Below, piece by piece: positions 42,425 through 51,383 of a stretch of DNA of 64,000 nt. Origin of the DNA: Mycolicibacterium iranicum (lineage in GTDB: Bacteria; Actinomycetota; Actinomycetes; Mycobacteriales; Mycobacteriaceae); the NCBI RefSeq assembly GCF_002101705.1, contig NZ_LQPC01000015.1, positions 1 through 64,000 on the forward strand, in the 5' to 3' direction. The position numbers and the translations under genes were made by a program. The notes under the pieces are model-generated. The model saw nothing but the letters and a program-made list of their open reading frames with translations, had not been told where the DNA came from and made no database searches. The first letter of the stretch is position 1; every line of letters begins with the position of its first letter.

Positions 42425-43031
42425 GAGCGGCTTCGTCGAGCCGATCGCGCTGGCGGGTGATCGCTTTGTGACGCTGGAACCGCTTGCTCGCGAACATCTT
42501 CCGGAGATCGAGGCCGAAGTCGCCGATGGTGCGCTTGACTCGCTGTGGTTCACCGGGGCGCCGAAATCGGCGAGTGCGCGAGACTGGGTGGACGCGCGCC
42601 TGGCCGCGCAGGGGCCTGACACCGGGCTGACGTTCGTGGTGCGCGACCACGCCGGCGCACTGATCGGATCGTCCAGCTATCTCAACGTCGACGGCCCCAA
42701 CCGCCGGCTGGAGATCGGCTACACCTGGTATGTCGACCGGGTGCGGCGCACCGGCGTCAACACCGAGTGCAAACTGCTGTTACTCGGGCATGCCTTCGAC
42801 GAGTTAGGTTGTGTCGCAGTCGAATTCCGAACCCACTTCTTCAACTCGGCGAGCCGTGCAGCGATCGAGCGCGTCGGCGCCAAGCTCGACGGCGTGCTGC
42901 GCAGTCATCAGCTGCTGCCCGACGGTTCGCGGCGCGACACCGTCGTCTATTCGATCCTCGACATCGAGTGGCCCTCGGTCCGCAACAACCTGCGATTCCG
43001 GTTGGATCGCGGCGACCGGCGCCGAATCTGA
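42423..43031 (+). CDS. GNAT-family N-acetyltransferase
   Basis: This 202-residue RimJ/RimL-type acetyltransferase has FVTLEPLAREHLPEI, the beta-bulge region RRLEIGYTWYVDRVRRTGVNTECKL in place of the standard acetyl-CoA loop, and NSASRAAIERVGAKLDGVLR. It probably acetylates a protein N-terminus or small amine. Its ATG is the third-period ATG of the 32-bp repeat. Confidence 0.88.
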   Translation: MSGFVEPIALAGDRFVTLEPLAREHLPEIEAEVADGALDSLWFTGAPKSASARDWVDARLAAQGPDTGLTFVVRDHAGALIGSSSYLNVDGPNRRLEIGYTWYVDRVRRTGVNTECKLLLLGHAFDELGCVAVEFRTHFFNSASRAAIERVGAKLDGVLRSHQLLPDGSRRDTVVYSILDIEWPSVRNNLRFRLDRGDRRRI

Positions 43032-43088
43032 ACCTTTGGTCGGGATCCAAGGGGCCGAAAATGCGACCATAAGTTCAGTTTGGGCGCG

Positions 43089-43646
43089 TCAGCCTCGGCC
43101 CAGGTCGACGTCGTCGCTCGATACGACTGCCGCGGTCCGGCCCGGAGCGGCCTGGTGTTCCCAGTAAAGGTTTGTATGCGCGATCACCGCCTTGACCGGC
43201 GGCGCACCCCACTGCGTCTTGTCGCCCGCGGTGTGCGCGTCACCCACGAGGGTGACGTCGTAGCCGCGGGTGAAGGCGCCGTGCAAGGTCGAGCGCACGC
43301 AGGCGTCGGTCTCGCAACCTGTGACGACGAGACGTCCGACGCTCCGTTCGGCGAGGACGTCCTCCAGATCGGTGGCCTCGAACGAATCGCCGTAGTTCTT
43401 GTCCACCACCGGTTCGTCGGCTCCCGGGGTGAGCCCCGAGGCGATCTGCCAGCCCTCGCTGCCCTTCACGAGACCCTCGTCGTGGTGGCGCACCCACACC
43501 ACGGGAACACGTTCGCGGCGCGCCCTGTCCACCAGCGCGGCGATGTTGGCGACGACGTCGTCACGCCGGTATGCGCCGTCGACGACGGCACTCTGCACGT
43601 CGACGACGAGAAGCGCGCTGTTGGGGCGGTTTTGGAGGGTGGTCAT
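43089..43646 (-). CDS. Isochorismatase-family cysteine hydrolase
   Basis: The 185-residue hydrolase has the catalytic triad of the family: Asp in LLVVDVQ, Lys in VDKNYGDSF and Cys in VTGCETDACVRST (the first or second Cys). It could be an amidase such as nicotinamidase- or ureidoglycolate-type. Its ATG overlaps the HxlR stop (ATGA), so it is the third gene of the carotenoid oxygenase operon. Confidence 0.88.
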   Translation of the reverse strand: MTTLQNRPNSALLVVDVQSAVVDGAYRRDDVVANIAALVDRARRERVPVVWVRHHDEGLVKGSEGWQIASGLTPGADEPVVDKNYGDSFEATDLEDVLAERSVGRLVVTGCETDACVRSTLHGAFTRGYDVTLVGDAHTAGDKTQWGAPPVKAVIAHTNLYWEHQAAPGRTAAVVSSDDVDLGRG

Positions 43647-44542
43647 GACTGCATTGTGTATGAGACCGGTTGGATCTGGGAGCCTCGGAGACGGCCACGG
43701 CACTGGTCGCAGACCAGGGCGGGAGTAAAACGCCTGTCGCACGCGGTGTGCGTCAGGATCACGGCGGCACCGTCGGGCGCCGGGAACCACCGCTGTGCCC
43801 ACGCCAGCGCGAACACCAGCACCGGGAAGAACGCACGCCCTTTTTCGGTGAGCCGGTATCGGCCCTCACTCTGAACGAGGATTCCTTCCTCCGTGAACAC
43901 GGTCAGCCTGTCGGCGATCGTCACCGGCGGGGCGCCCAACTGAGTCTGGAAGTCGGTGAAGCGGCTGACGCCGACGAACGCGGCGACGAGCAGGGCGAAC
44001 CCCCATCGGTCACCGATCACGCTCATCGTCTGCGGAAACATCGCGGCGGCGCCCGAACGTCGGGTCGCCGAGCGCCGGCGGGTGGCGCCGGACGGAACGG
44101 AACGCTCCCACGACCCGCTCGGACCCCACTGTGCGGCAATGCTTTTGTCGTCTGCGAATTCGTCGCACACACGGCAGACCACTCGGGGGGCGAACTCCTC
44201 GCCGCACTTCGCATGGCGCATCCGGGGCAGAGGTTCGGGGTGGTCGGGGATCCAGCGCCGCTCCCACTCCCAGATCGAGGTCAGCATCGGCCACAGTGAG
44301 CGACTTTTCGGGGTGACCAGATATTCGGAACGCGGAGGATTGACCTGATACTCGTTGCGGGACAGGAGTCCTTCCGTGGTCAGCGACTGCAGTCGGTTCG
44401 ACAGCACGGCGTTGGATACCGGTAACACGGAAACGAAGTCGCGGTAGCGGCGGGCGCCCAGCAGGGCCCGCTGCACGATCAGCAGCGTCCATTCGTCACC
44501 GAGCAGACCGAGCATCCGCGCGACGGCATTGGGTTCGCTCAC
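43643..44542 (-). CDS. Duplicated HxlR-type regulator with Cys motifs
   Basis: The 299-residue protein contains two HxlR winged-helix domains, beginning MLGLLGDEWTLLIVQRALL (about residue 9) and MSVIGDRWGFALLVAAF (about 175). Each ends in a cysteine motif: KCGEEFAPRVVCRVC and ACDRRFTPALVCDQC (C-x10-C-x2-C). The cysteines may bind a metal or sense redox state. GTG 44542 overlaps the stop of the carotenoid oxygenase gene (GTGA). A single chain with two DNA-binding domains could act as a built-in dimer. Confidence 0.85.
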   Translation of the reverse strand: MSEPNAVARMLGLLGDEWTLLIVQRALLGARRYRDFVSVLPVSNAVLSNRLQSLTTEGLLSRNEYQVNPPRSEYLVTPKSRSLWPMLTSIWEWERRWIPDHPEPLPRMRHAKCGEEFAPRVVCRVCDEFADDKSIAAQWGPSGSWERSVPSGATRRRSATRRSGAAAMFPQTMSVIGDRWGFALLVAAFVGVSRFTDFQTQLGAPPVTIADRLTVFTEEGILVQSEGRYRLTEKGRAFFPVLVFALAWAQRWFPAPDGAAVILTHTACDRRFTPALVCDQCRGRLRGSQIQPVSYTMQS

Positions 44543-46059
44543 AAGCCGATCGCGGCGGCGGCCGAGTCGCGCTCTCGCCAGCGGGGTAGATCCGCACCCG
44601 GTGCCCACGTCGAGTGGGTTCCGCTGGAAATCCGTTCGGGTAGTTGGATTTTGCACACCGGACCATCTTCGACACGCGCGGCGTCGAACACCAGGCAGTA
44701 CGAGGCGTCGACGTTCATGTCGGTGGTCAGCGTGACAAGGTAGCCGTCATCTTCTGCGCTGCTGTCGACTCGGGGCGCCATCGCGGTCTCGCTTCCGTAG
44801 ACCCCGTCGGTGAACGCGTACCGCTGCTCGGAGCCGGTGTGCAGATCGTGCTTGACCAGCCCGTCGAACAGGAACCAGGAGGGCTTGCCGGTGGCGGCAT
44901 ATGTATAGCGGTACGGGCGACCGGCGTTTGCCGGGTTGATCATGCCGAATTCGCTGATGCTGTCGGTCATCTGTTCTTCGCGCACCGCGCCGGTCTTCAG
45001 GTTGAACCGCCACCGGTGCAGCCTGGCCTGCATGCGATCGAGCGCTAGGAAGCGAAAAGCTCGCTGCCACTTGTTGCCCATGCCGTTGTCGGCGGGCTCG
45101 GGATCGCCTTGGAAGAAGCCGTCGAGCACGATCTCGTCGCCGTCCTCGTAGGCGTTGGGGAAGTGCAGCACATAGGTGGGGTCAGCCTCGAACCACATGA
45201 TCTGTGAGAGCTCACCACGGCGTGGGATCACGGCGAACCGCGAGGGCACATCACGATGAAACCTGGGCAGGTGGATGTTGTGCTCCAGCAGCGCTGTGTC
45301 CCAAAAGAGCGGAAAGTCGTTGAGGATCACGTAGTTGTCTGTGAACGCCATATCGTGGGGCAGCCGCGGACCCGGCAGTTCCACGTCGACGCCGTGCACG
45401 ACCTCGCCGGCATCGTCGACCACGCCGTAGCGCAGATACGGGGCTTGCTTGCTGTAGGAGAAGAACAGCAGTTCGCCGGTGCGGTCATCGACTTTCGGAT
45501 GAGCCGAGACACCCCAGTCGGACGGGAAGCCGCCGTTCCAGGTTTCCTTGCCGAGATTCTCGGCGGTGCAGGGATCGATGCGATACAGGTCGCCACACTG
45601 ATAGTGGCTCGTCAACGCCGTGCCGCGGTGCACGACGACATCGGTGGACGAGGCATCTTTCATCAATGTGCGGGCGCCCCAGCCGTAGTCGCACCGCGCC
45701 AGCTCGATCGGTTCTGCGATGCCGGGCCACAGTGGGCCGCCTGCCTCGTTCTCGGCGAGAAAGCCGTCGGTGCGCACAAATCTGTTGCGGTAGAACGCCT
45801 TGCCGTCGCGGAAGCCGACAATGTGCAGCATGCCGTCCCCGTCGAACGGGTGATAGTTCTTCAACGCGGGATGTAAAGGATTCTCGGTGTTGCGGAGATA
45901 GACGCCGTCGAGATCGAGCGGGATCTGCCCCTCGACGACGGCCAGGTCGTCGGCGTCCCACTCGGTGGTCTGTGGGCGCCAGGGGCCGGTGCGGTAGGGG
46001 TGATCGTCGTCTTCGGGCAGCGTCGACAGAAACTTGCCGACGATCTCGGTCATGCTCAC
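44539..46059 (-). CDS. Carotenoid oxygenase (RPE65 family), Rv0913c-like
   Basis: The 506-residue non-haem iron dioxygenase cleaves a double bond of a carotenoid, stilbenoid or similar chain. Propeller landmarks and iron-site His lie in NYHPFDGDGMLH, WGVSAHPKVD, LPHDMAFTDNYVI and SGTHSTWAPG, the usual four positions. Its order next to a thiolase matches Rv0913c-Rv0914c of M. tuberculosis. It overlaps the thiolase end (ATGA-type) and starts the HxlR/isochorismatase pair. Confidence 0.9.
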   Translation of the reverse strand: MSMTEIVGKFLSTLPEDDDHPYRTGPWRPQTTEWDADDLAVVEGQIPLDLDGVYLRNTENPLHPALKNYHPFDGDGMLHIVGFRDGKAFYRNRFVRTDGFLAENEAGGPLWPGIAEPIELARCDYGWGARTLMKDASSTDVVVHRGTALTSHYQCGDLYRIDPCTAENLGKETWNGGFPSDWGVSAHPKVDDRTGELLFFSYSKQAPYLRYGVVDDAGEVVHGVDVELPGPRLPHDMAFTDNYVILNDFPLFWDTALLEHNIHLPRFHRDVPSRFAVIPRRGELSQIMWFEADPTYVLHFPNAYEDGDEIVLDGFFQGDPEPADNGMGNKWQRAFRFLALDRMQARLHRWRFNLKTGAVREEQMTDSISEFGMINPANAGRPYRYTYAATGKPSWFLFDGLVKHDLHTGSEQRYAFTDGVYGSETAMAPRVDSSAEDDGYLVTLTTDMNVDASYCLVFDAARVEDGPVCKIQLPERISSGTHSTWAPGADLPRWRERDSAAAAIGL

Positions 46060-47273
46060 GGTGCTCTCCTGACGACGAAGCTGACGGTGGTGGCGGTGCT
46101 GCCACCGAAGTTCAACGTGCCGAATGCTTTTGCGCCGTCGACCTGGTAGGCGCCCGCAGTGCCGCTCACCTGGCGGGCGGCGTCGACGAGCATTCTCACC
46201 CCGGTCGCGCCGACGGGATGTCCGCCGCCGATCAGGCCGCCGCTGGGATTGATCGGGAGTCGGCCGCCGAGCTCAATGTCGCCTGCCTCGATGGCTTTCC
46301 ACGATTCACCGGGGGCGGTCAGGCCGATGTGGTCGATGGCGAGGTATTCGCTGGGGGTGAAACAGTCGTGGACTTCGAATCCGTCGATGTCGTCGAGCGT
46401 GAGGTGGGCGCGGTCGAAGGCGTCGAGAACGGCGGTGCGAACGTGAGGGAAGACGTGCGTTTCGCCGGCGGAGCGGTCCAGCTTCTGGCGCAGGCCCAGG
46501 CCGACCGTGCGATGGCCCCACCCGTCGATCCGGCCGAGCGGCCGCGCGGCGGGATGGTCGCGCAACCAGTCGTCGGTGACCAGGACGACGCCCGCCCCGC
46601 CATCGGTGATCTGGCTGCAGTCGAAGCGGCGGACTCGGCCCTCCACGACGGGGTTCTGAATGTCGTCGTCGCTCAGTGTTTCGGGTATCGACCAGCCGCG
46701 GGTCTGAGCGCGCGGGTTGGCGCGCGCGTTGGCGAAGTTCAGCGCCGAGATGGCACGCAGGTGGGCCGGGTCGAGTCCGTAGCGGTGGTCGTACTCGGCG
46801 GCAACGGCGTCGAACATGTGGGGCCACATGAACTTGGCGCTCTCACCCTCGTGGCCAGTCCACGCCGCGGTCCCGAGGATCGACGTCGCGGCGTCGCCGG
46901 GCACCGTCTTCTCCAATTCCACGCCGACGACCAGTGCTGTCCGGTAGGCGCCGGACCGCAGGTCGGCGATGGCGGACAGGGCGGCGACGCTGCCCGAGGC
47001 GCAGGCGGCCTCGTGCCGTGCCGCCGGGGTCCCCCACAGTCCGTCCTCGACGGAGGCGGGCATGGCGCCCAGGTGCCCCTGGCGCGCGAACAGCTCGCCG
47101 AATGCGTTGGCGACGTGGACGACGCCGACCTCGCCGGCGTCGATTCGGGCTGCGTCGAGCGTCGACCTCACGATCTCGGCCGTCAATCCGGAAAAGTCCA
47201 GGCCTTCGCGGTCGACGTTGCGCGCGAAGTCGCTCTGATAGCCACCGAGGATCCACACGCCCGTCGAGTCCAT
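46056..47273 (-). CDS. Thiolase / SCP2-type acetyltransferase, Rv0914c-like
   Basis: The 405-residue thiolase-superfamily protein has the nucleophile Cys in HEAACASGSVA, His in EVHDCFTPSE and the loop GGGHPVGATG. The usual second Cys (CxG) near the end is replaced by TLNFGGS, as in SCP2-thiolase-like proteins. It may cleave or bind CoA esters. It precedes the carotenoid oxygenase gene as Rv0914c does Rv0913c. Confidence 0.9.
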   Translation of the reverse strand: MDSTGVWILGGYQSDFARNVDREGLDFSGLTAEIVRSTLDAARIDAGEVGVVHVANAFGELFARQGHLGAMPASVEDGLWGTPAARHEAACASGSVAALSAIADLRSGAYRTALVVGVELEKTVPGDAATSILGTAAWTGHEGESAKFMWPHMFDAVAAEYDHRYGLDPAHLRAISALNFANARANPRAQTRGWSIPETLSDDDIQNPVVEGRVRRFDCSQITDGGAGVVLVTDDWLRDHPAARPLGRIDGWGHRTVGLGLRQKLDRSAGETHVFPHVRTAVLDAFDRAHLTLDDIDGFEVHDCFTPSEYLAIDHIGLTAPGESWKAIEAGDIELGGRLPINPSGGLIGGGHPVGATGVRMLVDAARQVSGTAGAYQVDGAKAFGTLNFGGSTATTVSFVVRRAP

Positions 47274-47464
47274 CTCGGCACCGTACTACAACTAGCAGAG
47301 TGACTGGAGGCAGGCGGCCCCGCCGGCTCGAGTCTGAACCGACGAGACCTCGACAGGCGTCACTGTCGACCGTCGACGCCTGTCTCACGGCTGCATTGCC
47401 CCCGCCGTGGGGTAGCAAACCCCCTGCTGTGTACGCCGGGCTGTGCATTTGGAATTCTGTAGCC

Positions 47465-48151
47465 ATGACCGAACCGTCCGGCCACGAGCTCGCGCAGCGC
47501 ATGGCGGAGTTGGCCCGCGCAGTGGCAGCGCCCCGCAAGGTTGAAGACGTCCTGTCCGACGTCACGGCCGAGGCGCAGCGCCTGATCCCGGGAGCCGACA
47601 CCGCCGGTGTCCTGCTGATCGGCAAGTCCGGAAAGTGGGACTCGGTGGCGGCCACGTCGGACCTGCCGCACCGGCTCGACGCGCTGCAGATGAAATACCG
47701 TGAGGGGCCGTGCTACCAGGCGGCGCTCGACGATCTCATCGTGCGCACCGACGACTTTCGTACCGAGCAGCGGTGGCCGCTGTACTCGGCGGCTGTCGTC
47801 GAACTCGGGATCCTCAGTGCGCTGTCGTTCAAGCTCTACACGAGCAGCCAGACCGCAGGTGCGCTGAACCTGTTCGCGACGAAGGCCGACGCGTTTGACG
47901 GGGAGGCCGAGACGATCGGTGCGGTGCTCGCCGCGCACGCGGCCGCCGCGATCCTGGCCAGCCGCGAAAGTGAGCAACTGGAATCGGCGCTGTCGACGCG
48001 CGACCGGATCGGTCAGGCCAAAGGGATCATCATGGAGCGCTACGACGTCGATGATGTCGCGGCCTTCGAGATGCTGCGCAAGCTGTCTCAGGACAGCAAC
48101 GTCAAGCTCGTCGAGGTCGCTCAGAAGGTCATCGATACCAGGGGCACCTAG
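47465..48151 (+). CDS. GAF-ANTAR RNA-binding regulator
   Basis: The 228-residue protein has an N-terminal GAF domain (about 20-160) and a C-terminal ANTAR domain (STRDRIGQAKGIIMERYDVDDVAAFEMLRKLSQ). ANTAR proteins bind paired hairpins in nascent RNA and stop termination; the GAF domain senses a ligand. No paired ANTAR hairpin target is obvious beside it. ATG 47465 is the first residue of the homologous region. Confidence 0.92.
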   Translation: MTEPSGHELAQRMAELARAVAAPRKVEDVLSDVTAEAQRLIPGADTAGVLLIGKSGKWDSVAATSDLPHRLDALQMKYREGPCYQAALDDLIVRTDDFRTEQRWPLYSAAVVELGILSALSFKLYTSSQTAGALNLFATKADAFDGEAETIGAVLAAHAAAAILASRESEQLESALSTRDRIGQAKGIIMERYDVDDVAAFEMLRKLSQDSNVKLVEVAQKVIDTRGT

Positions 48152-48165
48152 CCTGCCCGCCGCGG

Positions 48166-49008
48166 TCAGTGTGAGTCGACAGCTTGGTCGCCGAGCACTC
48201 GCAGCAGGTGTAGATCGTCCAGCGCGGACGAGCCGGCCGGGGGAGTGAGCACCACCAGATTCTGGCCGTCGTAGGTGGCCAGCACTTCGCAGTCGAGCGT
48301 GATCGGGCCGACCTTCGTCGCGAACGTCTTGCGCTGCATGCGTCGCGCGGCGACCTCGTGGCGTGCCCACAGCTCCGCAAACTCGGTGCTGTTGGCCAGC
48401 AGCGCCTCGATCAGCTGGCGTACATCGCGGTCGTGGCGGCGGCGTGCCCACGTCACGCGGAGGTCGGCGACGGTTATCTGGCTGTGCTCGTCGTGGTCGC
48501 CGGCGGGCACGCTGGCCCGGCTGTCCGGATCGGTGAACCACTGCCACGCGATGCTCTCCTCGAACGCCCCGGTGACGGTCGTGCGGTCGCCCATGAGGCG
48601 TTTTGCGAGGTCATTCTGGGCAAGAAGCAGGTAGGTGTCGGAGCAGATGAATGCCGCCGCGTCGCGCATCTGGTCGAGAAGAAACAACAACGCCGGCCGC
48701 ACGTGAATCGACGCGGCAAGGCGGTCCGGAACGGCATGGCCGGCCAGCCGGTACAGATGGTCGGATTCGTCGTCGGTGAGCCGTAGCGCGCGCGCCAGCG
48801 CCCGCACCATCTGGGGCGAGGGCTGCGTGCTGCGTGACTGTTCCAGGCGCCCGTAGTAGTCGACGGACATCCCCGTCAGCTGCGCGACTTCCTCGCGGCG
48901 CAGGCCGACGGTGCGCCGTGGCCGGGTACCCGTCGGCAACCCGACGTCTTCGGGTCGCATCGCCTCGCGGCGGCGACGCAGAAACTCTGCCAGCGCCTCT
49001 CGATCCAT
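48166..49008 (-). CDS. XRE-family regulator with MmyB-like ligand domain
   Basis: The 280-residue protein has an N-terminal helix-turn-helix (VGLRREEVAQLTGMSVDYYGRLEQSR), followed by a MmyB-like PAS-type domain (HVRPALLFLLDQM, NDLAKRLMGD, WARHEVAARRMQRKTF). Such regulators are common in actinobacteria, often with fatty-acid-like ligands. Its stop is 15 bases from that of the convergent ANTAR gene. Confidence 0.92.
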   Translation of the reverse strand: MDREALAEFLRRRREAMRPEDVGLPTGTRPRRTVGLRREEVAQLTGMSVDYYGRLEQSRSTQPSPQMVRALARALRLTDDESDHLYRLAGHAVPDRLAASIHVRPALLFLLDQMRDAAAFICSDTYLLLAQNDLAKRLMGDRTTVTGAFEESIAWQWFTDPDSRASVPAGDHDEHSQITVADLRVTWARRRHDRDVRQLIEALLANSTEFAELWARHEVAARRMQRKTFATKVGPITLDCEVLATYDGQNLVVLTPPAGSSALDDLHLLRVLGDQAVDSH

Positions 49009-49069
49009 CCGGCCATTGTCGTCTCGGGAGACGCCGCCAGCCAGGGACTCGGAATCCCCGCCTGCTGGT

Positions 49070-49429
49070 TCAGGCGTCGGGCATGCCGGCCGGCGGCAGC
49101 CCGCACCGGGCGCGGAAATCGGTCATCGGCTGGCGGATTCCCTGCAGTTCCGCCGCTGTGTGCGGATTCATGTCGAGGTAGGAGTCGACCTTGGCACGCC
49201 TCTCCTCGGGCGGCAGCCCGCGCAGGCTGGTGAAGAACCAGTTCGCGTCCGGGTGGGTGAACATGTAAGCCGACAGCGACGCCGAGACGCCGGAGAGAAT
49301 GCCCGCCTGGTCTGCGAGCGAGCAGTTCTGTGCCGGTGGCGGTGGCTGCGACGCGGCGATTGCGCTGCTGCCCAAAAGCGCAGCTCCGGCGAGCACCATC
49401 GCGCTTGCGGAACGGACGAGAACAGACAT
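49070..49429 (-). CDS. Secreted haemophore-type haem-binding protein
   Basis: The 119-residue product has a signal peptide ending at AIA-ASQP. The mature part fits the haemophore haem-binding family (Rv0203-like): paired cysteines (NCSL, ARCGLPP), SAYMFTHPDANWFFTSLRGL and DMNPHTAAELQGIRQP. It probably binds haem outside the cell. The start at 49429 gives the signal sequence directly; the frame runs on to 49480. Confidence 0.85.
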   Translation of the reverse strand: MSVLVRSASAMVLAGAALLGSSAIAASQPPPPAQNCSLADQAGILSGVSASLSAYMFTHPDANWFFTSLRGLPPEERRAKVDSYLDMNPHTAAELQGIRQPMTDFRARCGLPPAGMPDA

Positions 49430-49476
49430 TCCTACTCCTCTACCTGGTCGGGTCGATCGTGCCGGCTGTACTGCCA

Positions 49477-49722
49477 TCACCAGTCATCGTCTTCGCTACC
49501 GAACGCGGCACCACCGCCGTATTCGACGTCCCGGCGCTGCTCACGAGGATTCAGGACGATGTCCAGATCGTCGTCGTAGCAGAACATGTCGAATTCGCAC
49601 CATGGGTACTGGGTGGGGATCGGCGCTATGACTGGGGTTGCGGAGGCGAGCGACGCCGACGCCAGCCCGGTGGCCACGGCTCCCGCCGCCAGAAACGGTA
49701 TTGCGTAGTAGGACTTCCGCAT
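49477..49722 (-). CDS. Small secreted acidic protein
   Basis: This 81-residue protein starts with a signal peptide (YYAIPFLAAGAVATGLASASLASA). The mature part has two cysteines (PWCEFDMFCYDDD) and an acidic end (GSEDDDW). No family recognised. It lies 47 bases upstream of the haemophore-type gene and could be co-transcribed. Confidence 0.7.
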   Translation of the reverse strand: MRKSYYAIPFLAAGAVATGLASASLASATPVIAPIPTQYPWCEFDMFCYDDDLDIVLNPREQRRDVEYGGGAAFGSEDDDW

Positions 49723-49905
49723 CGCTACCTCCCGACCCGATCGCCAACGTTTCGCGGGCCGGTGCCCGGCTTACGCTGATGTCAATGTGACCGGTTGGAG
49801 GGGTGAGGACATCCCCCGGAATGGGTGAAATCAAGGTCAACGTGGGCCCTGCGTACGCTTTTCGTCCGATCCGCGTGCGTATGGCCCACGTTCGTCGGAC
49901 TAGGG

Positions 49906-49978
49906 TGCCCCCGGCAGGATTCGAACCTGCGACACCGGCTTTAGGAGAGCCGTGCTCTATCCCCTGAGCTACGGGGGC
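49906..49978 (-). tRNA. tRNA-Arg (CCU anticodon)
   Basis: The minus strand folds into a 73-base cloverleaf: acceptor gccccg/cggggc, D-arm with agctcaggggatagagc, anticodon stem cggct/agccg with loop ctcctaa (anticodon CCT), and a T-arm with ggttcgaatcc. The 3' CCA is not encoded. The anticodon reads AGG. No integrase or repeated 3' end is seen beside it. Confidence 0.95.
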
Positions 49979-50028
49979 GACAACCGGGGGAAGCTTACCT
50001 GGCTCTTATTGCGCGCCCACAATGGGAA

Positions 50029-50802
50029 ATGAGAGTTATGGCAAAAGTGTCAAAACTTCATGTCAAGGCCGGTAGCGTGCCTGACGTGGAGCTGACACTG
50101 CAACGCATCGGCGCCTGGTCTGGCACCGTCATGATCCTTCTGTACGGCGCCAGCTTCTCCGGTATCGCGCAACTCTTTCCGCCTCTGTCCCCGGCCGCTC
50201 CGGCAGACGAGATCGCCGCGTTTTTCGTCGACCATAAACTGTGGATCCGCTTCGGAGTGTCGGGAGCGCTGCTCAGTGCTGTGCTCGCGCTGCCGTTCCT
50301 TGCGACGATTGTGCTGCGCATCCGCAGGGTCGAGGGTCACTTCGGCATGCTGTCGATGACCCAGCTGATGGCGGCTACGGTCTTCGTCCCGGCACTGCTG
50401 TTTCCGCAATTCTTCCTCGGCGTGGCGGCCTACCGTCCCGAAGAGCGCTCCGCTGAACTCACCCAGGCGCTCAACGACGTGTTCTGGCTGTGGTTCATCG
50501 GCATCGTCGGGACCATCATCATCCAGAACCTGACGCTGGCCGCCGCCGCCTTCACGGACAAGACCGACCCGCCGACCTTCCCGCGGTGGTACGGCTATCT
50601 CAACCTATGGGTTGCCACCCTGTCGTTGCCGGGATGCGTGGTGGTGGTCTTCAACGACGGGCCGCTGGCATGGGACGGCGTATTCGCCTTCTACATACCG
50701 GGTCTCGTGCTCGTGGTCTGGCTGTTCTCCACCACCGCGGTGATGCTCAAGTCGATCAAGGCCGAGCAGAAGGCCCTCTCGGTCGAGCCCGTCCCCGCGT
50801 GA
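50029..50802 (+). CDS. Polytopic membrane protein upstream of COX3-like gene
   Basis: The 257-residue protein has about six membrane helices (about 28-50, 72-97, 106-128, 148-172, 185-205, 215-240). No haem- or copper-binding pattern is visible and the family is not recognised. Its stop overlaps the GTG of the COX3-like gene, so the products probably work together. The start gives MRVMAKVSKL; a second ATG (50038) is possible. Confidence 0.75.
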   Translation: MRVMAKVSKLHVKAGSVPDVELTLQRIGAWSGTVMILLYGASFSGIAQLFPPLSPAAPADEIAAFFVDHKLWIRFGVSGALLSAVLALPFLATIVLRIRRVEGHFGMLSMTQLMAATVFVPALLFPQFFLGVAAYRPEERSAELTQALNDVFWLWFIGIVGTIIIQNLTLAAAAFTDKTDPPTFPRWYGYLNLWVATLSLPGCVVVVFNDGPLAWDGVFAFYIPGLVLVVWLFSTTAVMLKSIKAEQKALSVEPVPA

Positions 50803-51383
50803 CCACGACTGCTCATCCGCCGCGCGACGCGAGGCGGATCCCGGGTGAGAGCGGGACCTGGGTCTTCCTGTTCGGCGACATGCTCGTCTTCGGCGCCTTT
50901 TTCGTCACGTTCCTCGTCGAGCGCGCCAAAGCGCCGGAGGTCTTCGACACCGCCCGTGCCACCTTGCACATCGGCATCGGCGTGGTCAACACCCTGGTAC
51001 TGCTGACGAGCTCGCTGTGTGTCGTCTTGTCGCTCAACGCATTACGTGCAGGCGCGCATCAGATCGCAGCCCGCGCAGTGGCGGCGGCCATAGGTTTCGG
51101 CGTGACATTCATCGCGCTCAAGGTCTACGAGTACGTCTCGCTCGCCGGGGCAGGGCACGGGCCTGGCGCCAACGACTTCTATCTCTACTACTTCATTCTC
51201 ACTGGGCTGCACCTGTTCCACGTCTGCCTAGGACTCGGCGCACTGTCCTTTGTCCTGAGCCAGACACGCAACGCCGAGCTGAGCGTCACCCGCACCGCAC
51301 TGGTCGAGGGGGGCGCCTGCTTCTGGCATCTCGTCGACCTGCTGTGGATCTTCCTGTTCGCACTGCTCTACCTGGTGAGCTGA
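50799..51383 (+). CDS. Cytochrome c oxidase subunit III-like (NorE-like)
   Basis: This 194-residue five-TM protein matches the haem-copper oxidase subunit III family: ESGTWVFLFGDMLVFGAFF, HIGIGVVNTLVLLTSS, FILTGLHLFHVCLGL and EGGACFWHLVDLLWIFLFALLYL. Without subunits I and II nearby it is more like NorE, an accessory of nitric oxide reductase. GTG 50799 overlaps the upstream stop; its own stop overlaps the next ATG. Confidence 0.88.
   Translation: MTTTAHPPRDARRIPGESGTWVFLFGDMLVFGAFFVTFLVERAKAPEVFDTARATLHIGIGVVNTLVLLTSSLCVVLSLNALRAGAHQIAARAVAAAIGFGVTFIALKVYEYVSLAGAGHGPGANDFYLYYFILTGLHLFHVCLGLGALSFVLSQTRNAELSVTRTALVEGGACFWHLVDLLWIFLFALLYLVS

Noticed and set aside
49906..49978. tRNA-Arg as an integration site for a genomic island
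   Set aside because: tRNA genes are common targets, but no integrase and no repeated tRNA 3' end were seen in the window.
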